Source of the DNA: JANPEF01 sp046596055 | Lineage (GTDB): Bacteria > Eisenbacteria > RBG-16-71-46 > DASYSL01 | DNA length: 40,281 nucleotides | Direction: 5' to 3' | NCBI GenBank assembly: GCA_046596055.1 | Contig: JBKJNH010000240.1 | Coordinates: 1 to 40,281, forward strand | Part shown: positions 14,210 through 21,407 of the stretch, piece by piece | How the letters are laid out: the number at the start of each line of letters is the position of its first letter | How positions within the stretch are numbered: the first letter of the stretch is position 1 | The notes under the pieces: generated by a model | Told to the model about the DNA's origin: nothing | Databases searched by the model: none | The model's input: the letters and a program-made list of their open reading frames with translations, nothing else | Made by a program: the position numbers and the translations under genes

Positions 14210-14977
14210 CTAGCTGCTGACCACCAGCGTCGGACCGCTCGGCAGGTGCGGGGCATCGACCGGCTCGAGCGTCACGAACAGCCGCTGCACCGGCGAGGTG
14301 TACGACTCGACCGGGATGGGCAACTGGTTGCGCACCACGCCATCCTCACCGAGCGCCAGGTCGCCGCAGTAGACGGGCGCCGAGGCGACCTCGGCCCACA
14401 GGCGGTAGACCTTGCCCTCGGTCGGCGCAGGCAGGCGATGCAAGGCGACCGCGCCGCGCTTCGCGTCGAGATCCAAAAGCACCGATCCGTACGCTCCCTT
14501 TGCCGCAAGCGCTCCCTTCATCACGAACGACTGGACGACGTTGGGCTGCTGCAGGGTCGAGTTGACCTCGGCCTGCAGAGCGAGCTCGCGGCGCAGGCGC
14601 GTGTTCTCGGCGCCGAGCACCAGCACGGCGACGGCCGCGGCGGCGGCAAGCCCTGCGGCGAGCCAGGCGCGGCCCGGACGCCGAACTCCGATCGGGCGCG
14701 CGGCGGACTTGATCGCGGCGACGATGGGAGGCGCGTCGGCGGACTCGGCGGCCATGGCTGCGGCGAGCACGCGCTCCCGCAGCGCCGGCGGCGGCGCCGC
14801 GGCGGTCGCGGCGGGAAGCACGGCGAAGACTTCGCGGGCGCTCGCGACCTCGGCGACGAGATCGGGTTCGGTGGCAAGTGCCCGCTCGAACGCGGCGAGT
14901 TCGGCGCCGGCCAACTCGCCGAGCACATACGCGACCACGTTGTCCTCGTGCGGCGCGATGGCGTCGTTCGGGTTCAT
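14210..14977 (-). CDS. Anti-sigma factor, RskA-like
   Basis: A 255-residue single-pass membrane protein. The N-terminal ~55 residues (EDNVVAYVLGELAGAELAAFERAL) form the sigma-binding helix bundle without the HxxxCxxC zinc motif. A TM helix lies at about 105-122 (AWLAAGLAAAAAVAVLVLGA), followed by a coiled piece and a periplasmic RskA-type domain (GSVLLDLDAKRGAVALHRLP, YRLWAEV). Its ATG overlaps the stop of the sigma gene (ATGA), so the two are made in step. It should hold the ECF factor until the periplasmic domain is proteolysed; the signal is unknown. Confidence 0.88.
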   Translation of the reverse strand: MNPNDAIAPHEDNVVAYVLGELAGAELAAFERALATEPDLVAEVASAREVFAVLPAATAAAPPPALRERVLAAAMAAESADAPPIVAAIKSAARPIGVRRPGRAWLAAGLAAAAAVAVLVLGAENTRLRRELALQAEVNSTLQQPNVVQSFVMKGALAAKGAYGSVLLDLDAKRGAVALHRLPAPTEGKVYRLWAEVASAPVYCGDLALGEDGVVRNQLPIPVESYTSPVQRLFVTLEPVDAPHLPSGPTLVVSS

Positions 14978-15567
14978 CCGTCCAGTCCGATCTTGTCCCG
15001 CAAGGATTCGCGGAGGTTCTGGATGCCCATGCGCGACCAGGTCTTGACCGTGCCGAGCGGTGTGGACAGCGCGGCGGCGATCTCGGACTGGCTCATTCCC
15101 CGGTAGTACGCCATCTCCAGCACCAGCCGATGCTTCTCGGGCAGCCTCGCGAGCGCGCCGCGGACCCGCACCGCGTCGTCGGCCTCGAGCAGCGTGTCGA
15201 GAGGGGTCACCGGGTCGACGTCGGCCGGCGCCTCCCGCGTGAGCTCCTCGACGAATCCCGCACGACGCTTCCGGGCGCGAAGTCGGTCGAGCGCGAGCGA
15301 GCGCGTCATGCTCCCGAGGTACGCCCCGAGCGATCCGCGCGCGGGATCGAAGCGGCCGCGCCGCTGGAACACGAGAAACACTTCCTGCACCAGGTCCTCC
15401 GCGTCGTCAGGGTCGCGCAGGATGGCCCGCGCGAGTCCGTAGATCATGCCGGCGTGGCGATCGTAGATCGGCCCGAGCGCCCGCGCGCCACGGTCCGCGA
15501 GATCGCGGCACAGTTCGGCGTCGGACGGCAGCGTGGCCGCATCGGTCGTTCCCGGCATGGGGGGCAT
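14974..15567 (-). CDS. ECF RNA polymerase sigma factor
   Basis: A 197-residue sigma-70 family ECF factor. Region 2 (LGPIYDRHAGMIYGLARAIL, DAEDLVQEVFLVFQRRGRFD) binds the -10 element; region 4 (ALARLPEKHRLVLEMAYYRG, SQSEIAAALSTPLGTVKTW) holds the helix-turn-helix for the -35. ATG 15567 has AGGAA 6 nt upstream; an in-frame TTG at 15588 has no such site. Coupled to the RskA-like anti-sigma gene downstream. The neighbouring outer-membrane protein and DUF4394 protein are possible regulon members, though I see no shared promoter motif to prove this. Confidence 0.92.
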   Translation of the reverse strand: MPPMPGTTDAATLPSDAELCRDLADRGARALGPIYDRHAGMIYGLARAILRDPDDAEDLVQEVFLVFQRRGRFDPARGSLGAYLGSMTRSLALDRLRARKRRAGFVEELTREAPADVDPVTPLDTLLEADDAVRVRGALARLPEKHRLVLEMAYYRGMSQSEIAAALSTPLGTVKTWSRMGIQNLRESLRDKIGLDG

Positions 15568-15696
15568 GCTCGATTCCTGTCGGTTCAACTTCGACCCGCG
15601 GTCGCCGCCGCCTGCGCCCTGCCCGGCGGCGCCCCGGGGGCGCGTTCAGAAGGATTACGTCCGTGGTGCTTCGGCAGATTGCCGGCCGCGACGATT

Positions 15697-16563
15697 CTAG
15701 CGCCCCGCGCCGGCGACCGGGACTGGGAGCAGTGCAGAAAGCCCGAGAATGCGCACCTTTCCGTCGCCGATGGTCCCGGCGGCCGTCGCGGCGCCGGTCG
15801 AAAGGTCGATCCGGTAGAGGGTCGAGGCCGTCGCGGCCCAGGCCTGCTCGGCCTCACCGGGGCCCGAGACGATGTCGAAGCCCGACTCGGGGCCGAAGTC
15901 GACGCCGAGCGGCCCGATCGTCCGCAGGCCGCCATTGTTCGGCGGGTCCTGCAGCGTGAGTACGTCGAGCCCGGCATCGAGGTTGAACAGCCGCGTCGTC
16001 GGCGTCGCAGGCAACGAGCGTGTGTACCCCGCCGCGACGATCTTCGGTCGCTTGCCGCGATTCACGTCCTTCGCAACGTAGGTGAGCGGCCCGTCGACGG
16101 CCGCCGCGCCCAGGTCGGTGTGCACGCGCAGGTTCACGCCGGTGATGCCGACCAGGCGCAGGCGATCCGATTGCGGGTTGAAGTCCATGCCTGCGAAGTT
16201 GCCGCCGTCGAACGGCGAGGTCAGCGTGCTCACGCGCGTCGCGCGACCCGACGTCGGATCGATTGCGTACAGGTCGTACGTCGCGGTGATGCCGTAGAGG
16301 CGTCCTTTCGCCGGGCGGACGTCGATGCCGCGCAGCTCGCCCTTCACGCCGGCGATCGCAATGCGACGGACCGTGCCCGGCGTCGTCGCCGCGAAGCGCA
16401 CGAGCGCGTTGCCGGGCGTGAGCGCGACGAACTCCAGCGGCGTCGGCGGCGCGGGTTGGGCGTGGGCGAGCGCCGGCGCGGCGCACAGCAGGAGCAGCAT
16501 CCGGATCGGGGTCCGGCGGGTCGAACGGGAGGCGGTCGGAGGCGACGATTCCGGAGCGGGCAT
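15697..16563 (-). CDS. Exported DUF4394 domain protein
   Basis: A 288-residue secreted protein. After a basic n-region, the signal core MLLLLCAAPALAHA ends near residue 35. The rest is a DUF4394 domain, a propeller-like fold with units of the type LRGIDVRPAKGRLYGITATYDLYAIDP, GMDFNPQSDRLRLVG, and GVDFGPESGFDIVSG. The function of the family is unknown. It lies 129 bp upstream of the ECF sigma gene on the same strand, an association that suggests, but does not prove, a shared envelope-related role. ATG 16563 has a CAGACT hexamer 5 nt upstream and a TTGACA 18 nt further, hence probably a leaderless message. Confidence 0.88.
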   Translation of the reverse strand: MPAPESSPPTASRSTRRTPIRMLLLLCAAPALAHAQPAPPTPLEFVALTPGNALVRFAATTPGTVRRIAIAGVKGELRGIDVRPAKGRLYGITATYDLYAIDPTSGRATRVSTLTSPFDGGNFAGMDFNPQSDRLRLVGITGVNLRVHTDLGAAAVDGPLTYVAKDVNRGKRPKIVAAGYTRSLPATPTTRLFNLDAGLDVLTLQDPPNNGGLRTIGPLGVDFGPESGFDIVSGPGEAEQAWAATASTLYRIDLSTGAATAAGTIGDGKVRILGLSALLPVPVAGAGR

Positions 16564-16568
16564 GACGT

Positions 16569-16598
16569 AGTCTGGGCACTGTACCGCTCGCCTGTCAA
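16569..16598 (-). promoter_or_regulatory. Promoter of the DUF4394 gene
   Basis: On the minus strand, TTGACA (16593-16598), an 18-nt spacer, then CAGACT (16569-16574), 5 nt before the ATG. One of two places in the window where both a -35 and a -10 are convincing. Confidence 0.5.
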
Positions 16599-16629
16599 TC
16601 GTACGCCCGCGGACCGACCGGCCCGCGAC

Positions 16630-19600
16630 TCACGCGGCGCGGCGATGCTCCTCCCAAACGGCGGCGAGCTGCGGGGTCAGCCGTTCCACCTCGAGTTCGA
16701 GCCTGCGCACCGCGGCGGCAAGATCGCCCCCGGGGTCCCCCCCCGCAATCGCTTCGACCGCCTCGGCGGCCTCCGTGGCCTGCGCGGCGCCGAGTGTACT
16801 GAGCGAGCCGCGCAGCCGATGGGCGGCGCGCTCGATCACGGTGACATCCTTGCCGGGCAAGGCGGCGGCGATCTCCGCCATGCGCTGCGGGGTGTCCGTG
16901 AGCCACAGGCCGAGGACCTCGTGCAGGAGCCCCTCGTCGCCGGCCACGTTCTCCGAAGCGGCGGCGCGATCGAACAGCGGCACGCCCTCGTCAGCGGCAA
17001 TGGGCGAAAGGAGGGCGAGGACCCGGGCCATCTCGGCGACGAGGTCCGGCCCCTTGATCGGCTTGGCGAGGTAGCCGTCCATCCCCGCATCGATGCAGCG
17101 CTCGCGGTCGCCCTTCATCGCGTGGGCGGTGACACCGACGATCGGGGAGTGGCGGTTCGTTCCAGCTTCGGAGCGGCGAATGGCGGCCGTGGCCTCGAAG
17201 CCACCGAGCACGGGCATCTGCACGTCCATGAGGATGATATCGAATCCGCCGGCGGCTGCGGCCTCGACCGCCTTCGCGCCGTCCTCGGCGGTGACGACCG
17301 TGTGACCCAGCTTCTCGAGCATCCGGACTGCGACGAGCTGGTTCACCGGGTTGTCCTCGGCCAGAAGGATGCGCCAATGGTTTCCATTCGTGGAGTTCAT
17401 GGGTTCTCCGGGTTGGACGTTGGACGCTTGCGCAGGTCGGGGGGATTGCCCCTCGTTCCCCGGGCCTCCCAGCGCCGACTGGATCGCCGCGAGCAACTGC
17501 TTCTCCGCCACCGGCTTGGTCAGGTAGCCGGCGACGCCGAGCTCCCGGCACCGTGCCGCGTCGCCGAGCTGCCCGCCGGAGGTGAGCATCATGAGCGTCG
17601 CGCCGGCGAGTCCCGGCACGGCGCGAATGCGGCGCGCCAGCTCGAATCCGTCGGTCTGGGGCATGTGCCCGTCCAGGATCACGAGATCGAAACGCGTCTT
17701 CGCCGTGCGCGCGTCGGTGAGGCGCACGAGCGCGGACTCCGCATCGGCGACCAGCGTGGGGACCATCGAGAGGTGGGAGAGCACCCCCCCGAGAACGCGC
17801 CGATTGGTCTCGTTGTCGTCCACGACGAGAACCCGCAATCCCCGCACGTCGACCCGTGCGAGCTCGGGCGCGGAAACCCCGGTCGCCGCGGGATCGATGT
17901 CGACCGCGATCGTGAAGTGGAACCTGCTGCCCTGACCCGGTTCGCTCTCGACCCAGATCCGCCCGCCCATCATCTCGACGAGCCGGGCCGAGATCGCGAG
18001 CCCGAGTCCCGTGCCGCCGAAGCGACGCGTCGTGGACATGTCCGCCTGGGTAAACGCCTCGAAGACGGCGCCCTGCTTCTCGCGCGGAATGCCGATCCCC
18101 GTGTCGCGGATGCAGACATGGAGGCGGAGCGCCGAGTCACCGCCGTCCCGGCCCTCACTCTCCACGGAGACCACGACTTCGCCATCGGCGGTGAACTTGA
18201 TCGCATTGCCGACCAGGTTGTTGATGAGTTGGCGCAGGCGCAGGGAGTCCCCGATGAGCCCGTCGGGGACGTCGGGTGCGACGTCGCAGATCAGTTCGAG
18301 CCCCTTCTTGTCCGCGCGCAACGCGAGTGTCTTCAGGGTGGACCCGAGTTGGTCGCGCAATGCGAACGGGACGGGGTCGAGCTCGAGACGTCCCGCTTCG
18401 ATCTTCGAGAAGTCGAGGATGTCCTCGATCACCCCGAGAAGGCTGTCGGCGGAGATCTTGACGGTATCCAGGTACTCGCGCTGCTCGCGCGTCAGCTCGG
18501 TCTCGAGAGTGAGTTCGGTCATGCCGATCACCCCGTTCAGCGGCGTCCGGATCTCGTGGCTCATGTTGGCCAGGAACTCGGACTTGAGACGCGCCGTCTC
18601 GATCGCCGCCTCCCGGGCGCGATTCGACTCGTCGACCGCGGCGCGCTGGGCCGAAATGTCCTCGACCGTGCCCACGTAGCCCGTGAGATAGCCGTCCTCC
18701 CGGCGATTGGGCACCGCCTGGGCGTGCATCCAGCGCTCGTGCTCCCCGGGCGTGACGAAGCGGAACTCGCCGGCGAACGAATCGAGACGGGCGACCGCCG
18801 AGTTCCACTCCGCCACGATGCGCGGCCGGTCCTCGAGGTGGAGCGCGTGCTCCCAGCCGCGTCCGACGGCGCGTTCGAGCGACATGCCCGCGAGCACCTG
18901 CCAGCGCGGATTCGCGTAGACGAGGCCGCCCGACGAGTCGGTTTCGATGATGCCGATGGGGGACGAGTCGCTCAGCAGGCGGAAGCGCTCCTCGCTGCGC
19001 CGGAGCTCGGTCGTCCGCGCCATCACTTCGGCTTCGATCGCGCTGCGACTCGACTCGATGCGGGCGCTCTGCAGCGAGGCGGTCTGCAGGTCCTGCAAGG
19101 ACCGCCTGATGGCCAGGATGAGCACCGCATCCTCGAACACCACCCAGCACGCGTGCTCGACCGCGCGCCACGGGGTCGCCGTCAGCACGCCGTAGATCGA
19201 CTGCGGGAAGTAGAGGCCACGCAGGACGTGATCGGCCGCGACCACGATCGAGGCGGTGATGAGCACGCGCCAGTCGCGGTAGATGGCGAGGAAAGCCAGG
19301 GATCCGAAAATGTGGAAGTGGGTCTCGATCCGACCCCCGCTCACGTGAATCAGCAATGCGGAGCTGAGCATCTGGCCGACCGCGATCAAGTGCCGGGTGC
19401 CCACGGTGCCGGGGCGCAGGAGGGCAGCGGCAATGGGCAGGCCGGCGATGACGCCCCCGAGAAGGATTGCCGCCCAGACGTGCGGGTGGGCGCGGGACTC
19501 CGCGCCGTCCCACGTCCGGGGGGTCAGCAGAAGCGCCGCGAGGACCCCCCCGACCCACTGGATGGCCATGATCCCGGCGAAGAGTCGATCGGTGCGACCG

Positions 19601-19689
19601 GCGAGTTCGTTCTGGGCCTGGCGATAGAGCTGTCGCGCGCGGGCAGCGAGTGCGGGATCACCGGTCAGGTCGGGGTCGATGGTCTTCAC
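16630..19689 (-). CDS. Hybrid histidine kinase: 6-TM sensor, PAS, HisKA, HATPase, two receivers, Hpt
   Basis: A 1019-residue multi-step phosphorelay protein. Order: about six membrane helices in residues 30-190, including an unusual SGGRIETHFHIFGSLAF followed by AIYRDWRVLI; a PAS at about 225-350; HisKA at about 370-440 with phospho-acceptor His in FLANMSHEIRTPLNGVIG; HATPase with NLVGNAIKFT, DTGIGIP and GGTGLGLAI; receiver 1 (VLVVDDNETNRR, Asp in LDGHMPQTDG, YLTKPV); receiver 2 (ILLAEDNPVNQ, Asp in LMDVQMPVLGG, YLAKPI); and a C-terminal Hpt with His in ERAAHRLRGSLSTLG. No DNA-binding output follows, so the final regulator is elsewhere. GTG 19689 overlaps the upstream stop (GTGA), coupling it to the CPC-motif protein. 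An in-frame extension to 20859 is not credible. Confidence 0.93.
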   Translation of the reverse strand: MKTIDPDLTGDPALAARARQLYRQAQNELAGRTDRLFAGIMAIQWVGGVLAALLLTPRTWDGAESRAHPHVWAAILLGGVIAGLPIAAALLRPGTVGTRHLIAVGQMLSSALLIHVSGGRIETHFHIFGSLAFLAIYRDWRVLITASIVVAADHVLRGLYFPQSIYGVLTATPWRAVEHACWVVFEDAVLILAIRRSLQDLQTASLQSARIESSRSAIEAEVMARTTELRRSEERFRLLSDSSPIGIIETDSSGGLVYANPRWQVLAGMSLERAVGRGWEHALHLEDRPRIVAEWNSAVARLDSFAGEFRFVTPGEHERWMHAQAVPNRREDGYLTGYVGTVEDISAQRAAVDESNRAREAAIETARLKSEFLANMSHEIRTPLNGVIGMTELTLETELTREQREYLDTVKISADSLLGVIEDILDFSKIEAGRLELDPVPFALRDQLGSTLKTLALRADKKGLELICDVAPDVPDGLIGDSLRLRQLINNLVGNAIKFTADGEVVVSVESEGRDGGDSALRLHVCIRDTGIGIPREKQGAVFEAFTQADMSTTRRFGGTGLGLAISARLVEMMGGRIWVESEPGQGSRFHFTIAVDIDPAATGVSAPELARVDVRGLRVLVVDDNETNRRVLGGVLSHLSMVPTLVADAESALVRLTDARTAKTRFDLVILDGHMPQTDGFELARRIRAVPGLAGATLMMLTSGGQLGDAARCRELGVAGYLTKPVAEKQLLAAIQSALGGPGNEGQSPRPAQASNVQPGEPMNSTNGNHWRILLAEDNPVNQLVAVRMLEKLGHTVVTAEDGAKAVEAAAAGGFDIILMDVQMPVLGGFEATAAIRRSEAGTNRHSPIVGVTAHAMKGDRERCIDAGMDGYLAKPIKGPDLVAEMARVLALLSPIAADEGVPLFDRAAASENVAGDEGLLHEVLGLWLTDTPQRMAEIAAALPGKDVTVIERAAHRLRGSLSTLGAAQATEAAEAVEAIAGGDPGGDLAAAVRRLELEVERLTPQLAAVWEEHRRAA

Positions 19690-20327
19690 TCGGATTTCCG
19701 TTCTCCCAGGGATTCCCCGGAGGTGAGGGCGCAGCCGAACACGGGCGTTGCCGCTGCCGACGCCGTCGTTTTCCGATCGATCAGCAGGGCGAGCAGCGCG
19801 TCGCGTCCCGCGCTTGCGCCTTCGTGCGCGCGGCCCGGCGTGATCCCACCCGCAAACTGCAGGTGGTCGCGCTCGTCGTAGAGGAGGACCTGTCCGGAGG
19901 TGAAGGCGCCAAATCGCGCCGACTCCGCGCCGTCCGGATCCGGTTGAACCGTGACTCCGGGGATGGCTGCAGCCTGTCGACAGAGCGAGGACTGGAGCCA
20001 CGTCGAATCCGCTCCGACGGGAAGCGTGAGCACGGCGAGAATGGGGATCCCGCCGCCGCTCCTTGCGACGATCTGCTCCATCTCGCGCAGCGTGGCGCGA
20101 CTGCATGGGCAGCGGGGATGGAGGAACAGGAGGAGCGCGGCGGAGTCGGGCGAATGGGGGAGCGTGCTGGCGACCGGCCACGAGGCCGGGGCTGCCGCGG
20201 CGGCGCCGGCCGTCGATTGGCTTCGGACAAGAGAGGACAGTCCCGCCGCCGCGGCGCTCATCCAGAGCGCCACGACGAGGACGATGACTCCGGACCGGGC
20301 GTGGGCGGTCTGGATGGGTCCAGGCAT
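19686..20327 (-). CDS. Membrane-anchored thioredoxin-like protein with CPC motif
   Basis: A 213-residue protein. A membrane helix at about residues 12-34 (VIVLVVALWMSAAAAGL) anchors a thioredoxin-fold domain on the outer face. Seen: LLLFLHPRCPCSRATLREME, where the usual CxxC is replaced by CPCS, then ILAVLTLPVG, a second Cys in SSLCRQAAAIPG, VLLYDERDHLQFAGGITPGR and a late FGCALTSGE. The family is thioredoxin/TlpA-like; the reaction is unknown. ATG 20327 has AAGGG 7 nt upstream. Its stop overlaps the GTG start of the hybrid kinase, so it may be a sensory partner (redox or metal input) of the kinase's membrane domain. Confidence 0.8.
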   Translation of the reverse strand: MPGPIQTAHARSGVIVLVVALWMSAAAAGLSSLVRSQSTAGAAAAAPASWPVASTLPHSPDSAALLLFLHPRCPCSRATLREMEQIVARSGGGIPILAVLTLPVGADSTWLQSSLCRQAAAIPGVTVQPDPDGAESARFGAFTSGQVLLYDERDHLQFAGGITPGRAHEGASAGRDALLALLIDRKTTASAAATPVFGCALTSGESLGERKSE

Positions 20328-20468
20328 GGAACGACCCTTCGACGACGCGTCGCCCGGGGGAGAGCGCGCACTCGACCCCGGGAAAACTCGACTCACCGAA
20401 CAGATCGGCAGCGTCGGCCGGGGGCTGAAGATCGAACTTCCAGACCGCACGAGTTCGGGGCGCCCGGG

Positions 20469-20484
20469 GGCCTTGATCAAGGCC
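20469..20484. repeat. 16-bp perfect palindrome GGCCTTGATCAAGGCC
   Basis: Lies between the divergent CPC-protein/kinase operon and the secreted protein gene, 34 bp upstream of a candidate -10 box. The position suits an operator for a dimeric regulator. Confidence 0.45.
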
Positions 20485-20517
20485 GGATCGGCCCTCGCCC
20501 CGCCGGCCGGGTAGTGT

Positions 20518-20523
20518 TAGGAT
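20518..20523 (+). promoter_or_regulatory. Candidate -10 box of the 20576 gene
   Basis: TAGGAT; the leader would be about 45 nt. No clear -35. Confidence 0.3.
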
Positions 20524-20575
20524 CCCCGCCGGTTCCTTGACCCTGCCTTGCACCCTCATCGAGAAAAGAGCCCCC

Positions 20576-21244
20576 ATGCCCTTGCTCAAGCGCTGCACTC
20601 GCGGCTTCGTCGCGCTGGTCGCCCTGTCGCTCGGCTTCGTGTCGACGGAAGCCCGCGCGGGAAGTGTCAGCCACTTCGGGACGTATCCGCTCACGCAGTA
20701 TCTGAACGGTGGCTCGCGCGACTTCCCGGCATTCAGCTTTCCAATGTTCGACATGCCAGGCCAGTGCCTGACCTCGGTCTGCGTCACGCTCGACGGCGGC
20801 CTCGCCGGGTTCATCTCGTTCGAGAACTTCCAGCCGACTCCGGCCACCGTGAACGTCACCTACACGGGGACGATCACGCTCAAGCGCCCCGACAACTCGA
20901 CGATCCTCGTGGTGCAGCCGCTGACGACGACGACGGACAACGTGACCGCGTACGACGGCGGGGCCGACTACGCCGGCACCTCGGGGAAGACCTACCCGAA
21001 CGTGAACGTGACCGAGGCCGACAGCCTGTGCCTGTCCTCCAACGCGGACCTCGCGCTGTTCACCGGTGCCGGCACGATCGCGCTGCCCGCGTCGGCGCTC
21101 GACCAGGCCTCGCAGACCGGCGCCAGCGGCTGGTCGATCGGCGTGCAGGGCTACGCCACGGTCAAGCTGACGTACAACTACCAGGAGTGCACCGTTCCCG
21201 CCGAGCCGAAGTCGTGGGGCCGGATCAAGAGCAACTACCGCTAA
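20576..21244 (+). CDS. Secreted choice-of-anchor-E-like protein with SWGRIKSNYR tail
   Basis: A 222-residue exported protein. The signal peptide (MPLLKRCTRGFVALVALSLG...) is cleaved probably after ARA near residue 28. The mature part is a beta-rich domain with TVNVTYTGTITLKRPDNSTI and GWSIGVQGYATVKLTYNY, similar to choice-of-anchor E domains, which usually end in a PEP-CTERM-type anchor. Here there is no hydrophobic anchor; the protein ends PAEPKSWGRIKSNYR. Four Cys in the mature part may form disulfides. ATG 20576 is preferred to an upstream TTG because the signal peptide starts there. Surface or secreted role unknown. Confidence 0.78.
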   Translation: MPLLKRCTRGFVALVALSLGFVSTEARAGSVSHFGTYPLTQYLNGGSRDFPAFSFPMFDMPGQCLTSVCVTLDGGLAGFISFENFQPTPATVNVTYTGTITLKRPDNSTILVVQPLTTTTDNVTAYDGGADYAGTSGKTYPNVNVTEADSLCLSSNADLALFTGAGTIALPASALDQASQTGASGWSIGVQGYATVKLTYNYQECTVPAEPKSWGRIKSNYR

Positions 21245-21375
21245 GCGAGAACACAGGAGTCGGACGACGAACGGCCGGGGCGTTCATGGCCTGCGCGAAC
21301 TCGCGCAGCGTGAGCACCCTGGCCGTCGACGCAGGGAGCAGCGACGGACCGAAGCCCGGCCTGCACGTGCAAGTC

Positions 21376-21395
21376 AACTTCCCACGTGGGAAGTT
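21376..21395. repeat. Perfect 20-bp palindrome AACTTCCCACGTGGGAAGTT
   Basis: Lies in the 163-bp gap between two convergent genes (stops 21244 and 21408). A shorter palindrome, TGCACGTGCA, precedes it at 21362-21371. No T-tract follows. It has the arm length and intergenic placement of the palindromes at 5505-5649 and 36515-36682 but a different sequence. Confidence 0.8.
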
Positions 21396-21407
21396 CGCGG
21401 CCTGAGC

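Noticed and set aside
14878..19881. A 1667-codon plus-strand frame
   Set aside because: Arg/His/Ala/Val-rich, no domain, and lies antisense to the sigma factor, DUF4394 and hybrid-kinase genes. A typical shadow in high-GC DNA.
19690..20859. Upstream extension of the hybrid kinase frame to 20859
   Set aside because: It reads through the CPC-protein gene, the divergent promoter and into the opposite-strand secreted protein gene. The GTG at 19689 is coupled to the upstream stop and is where homology begins.
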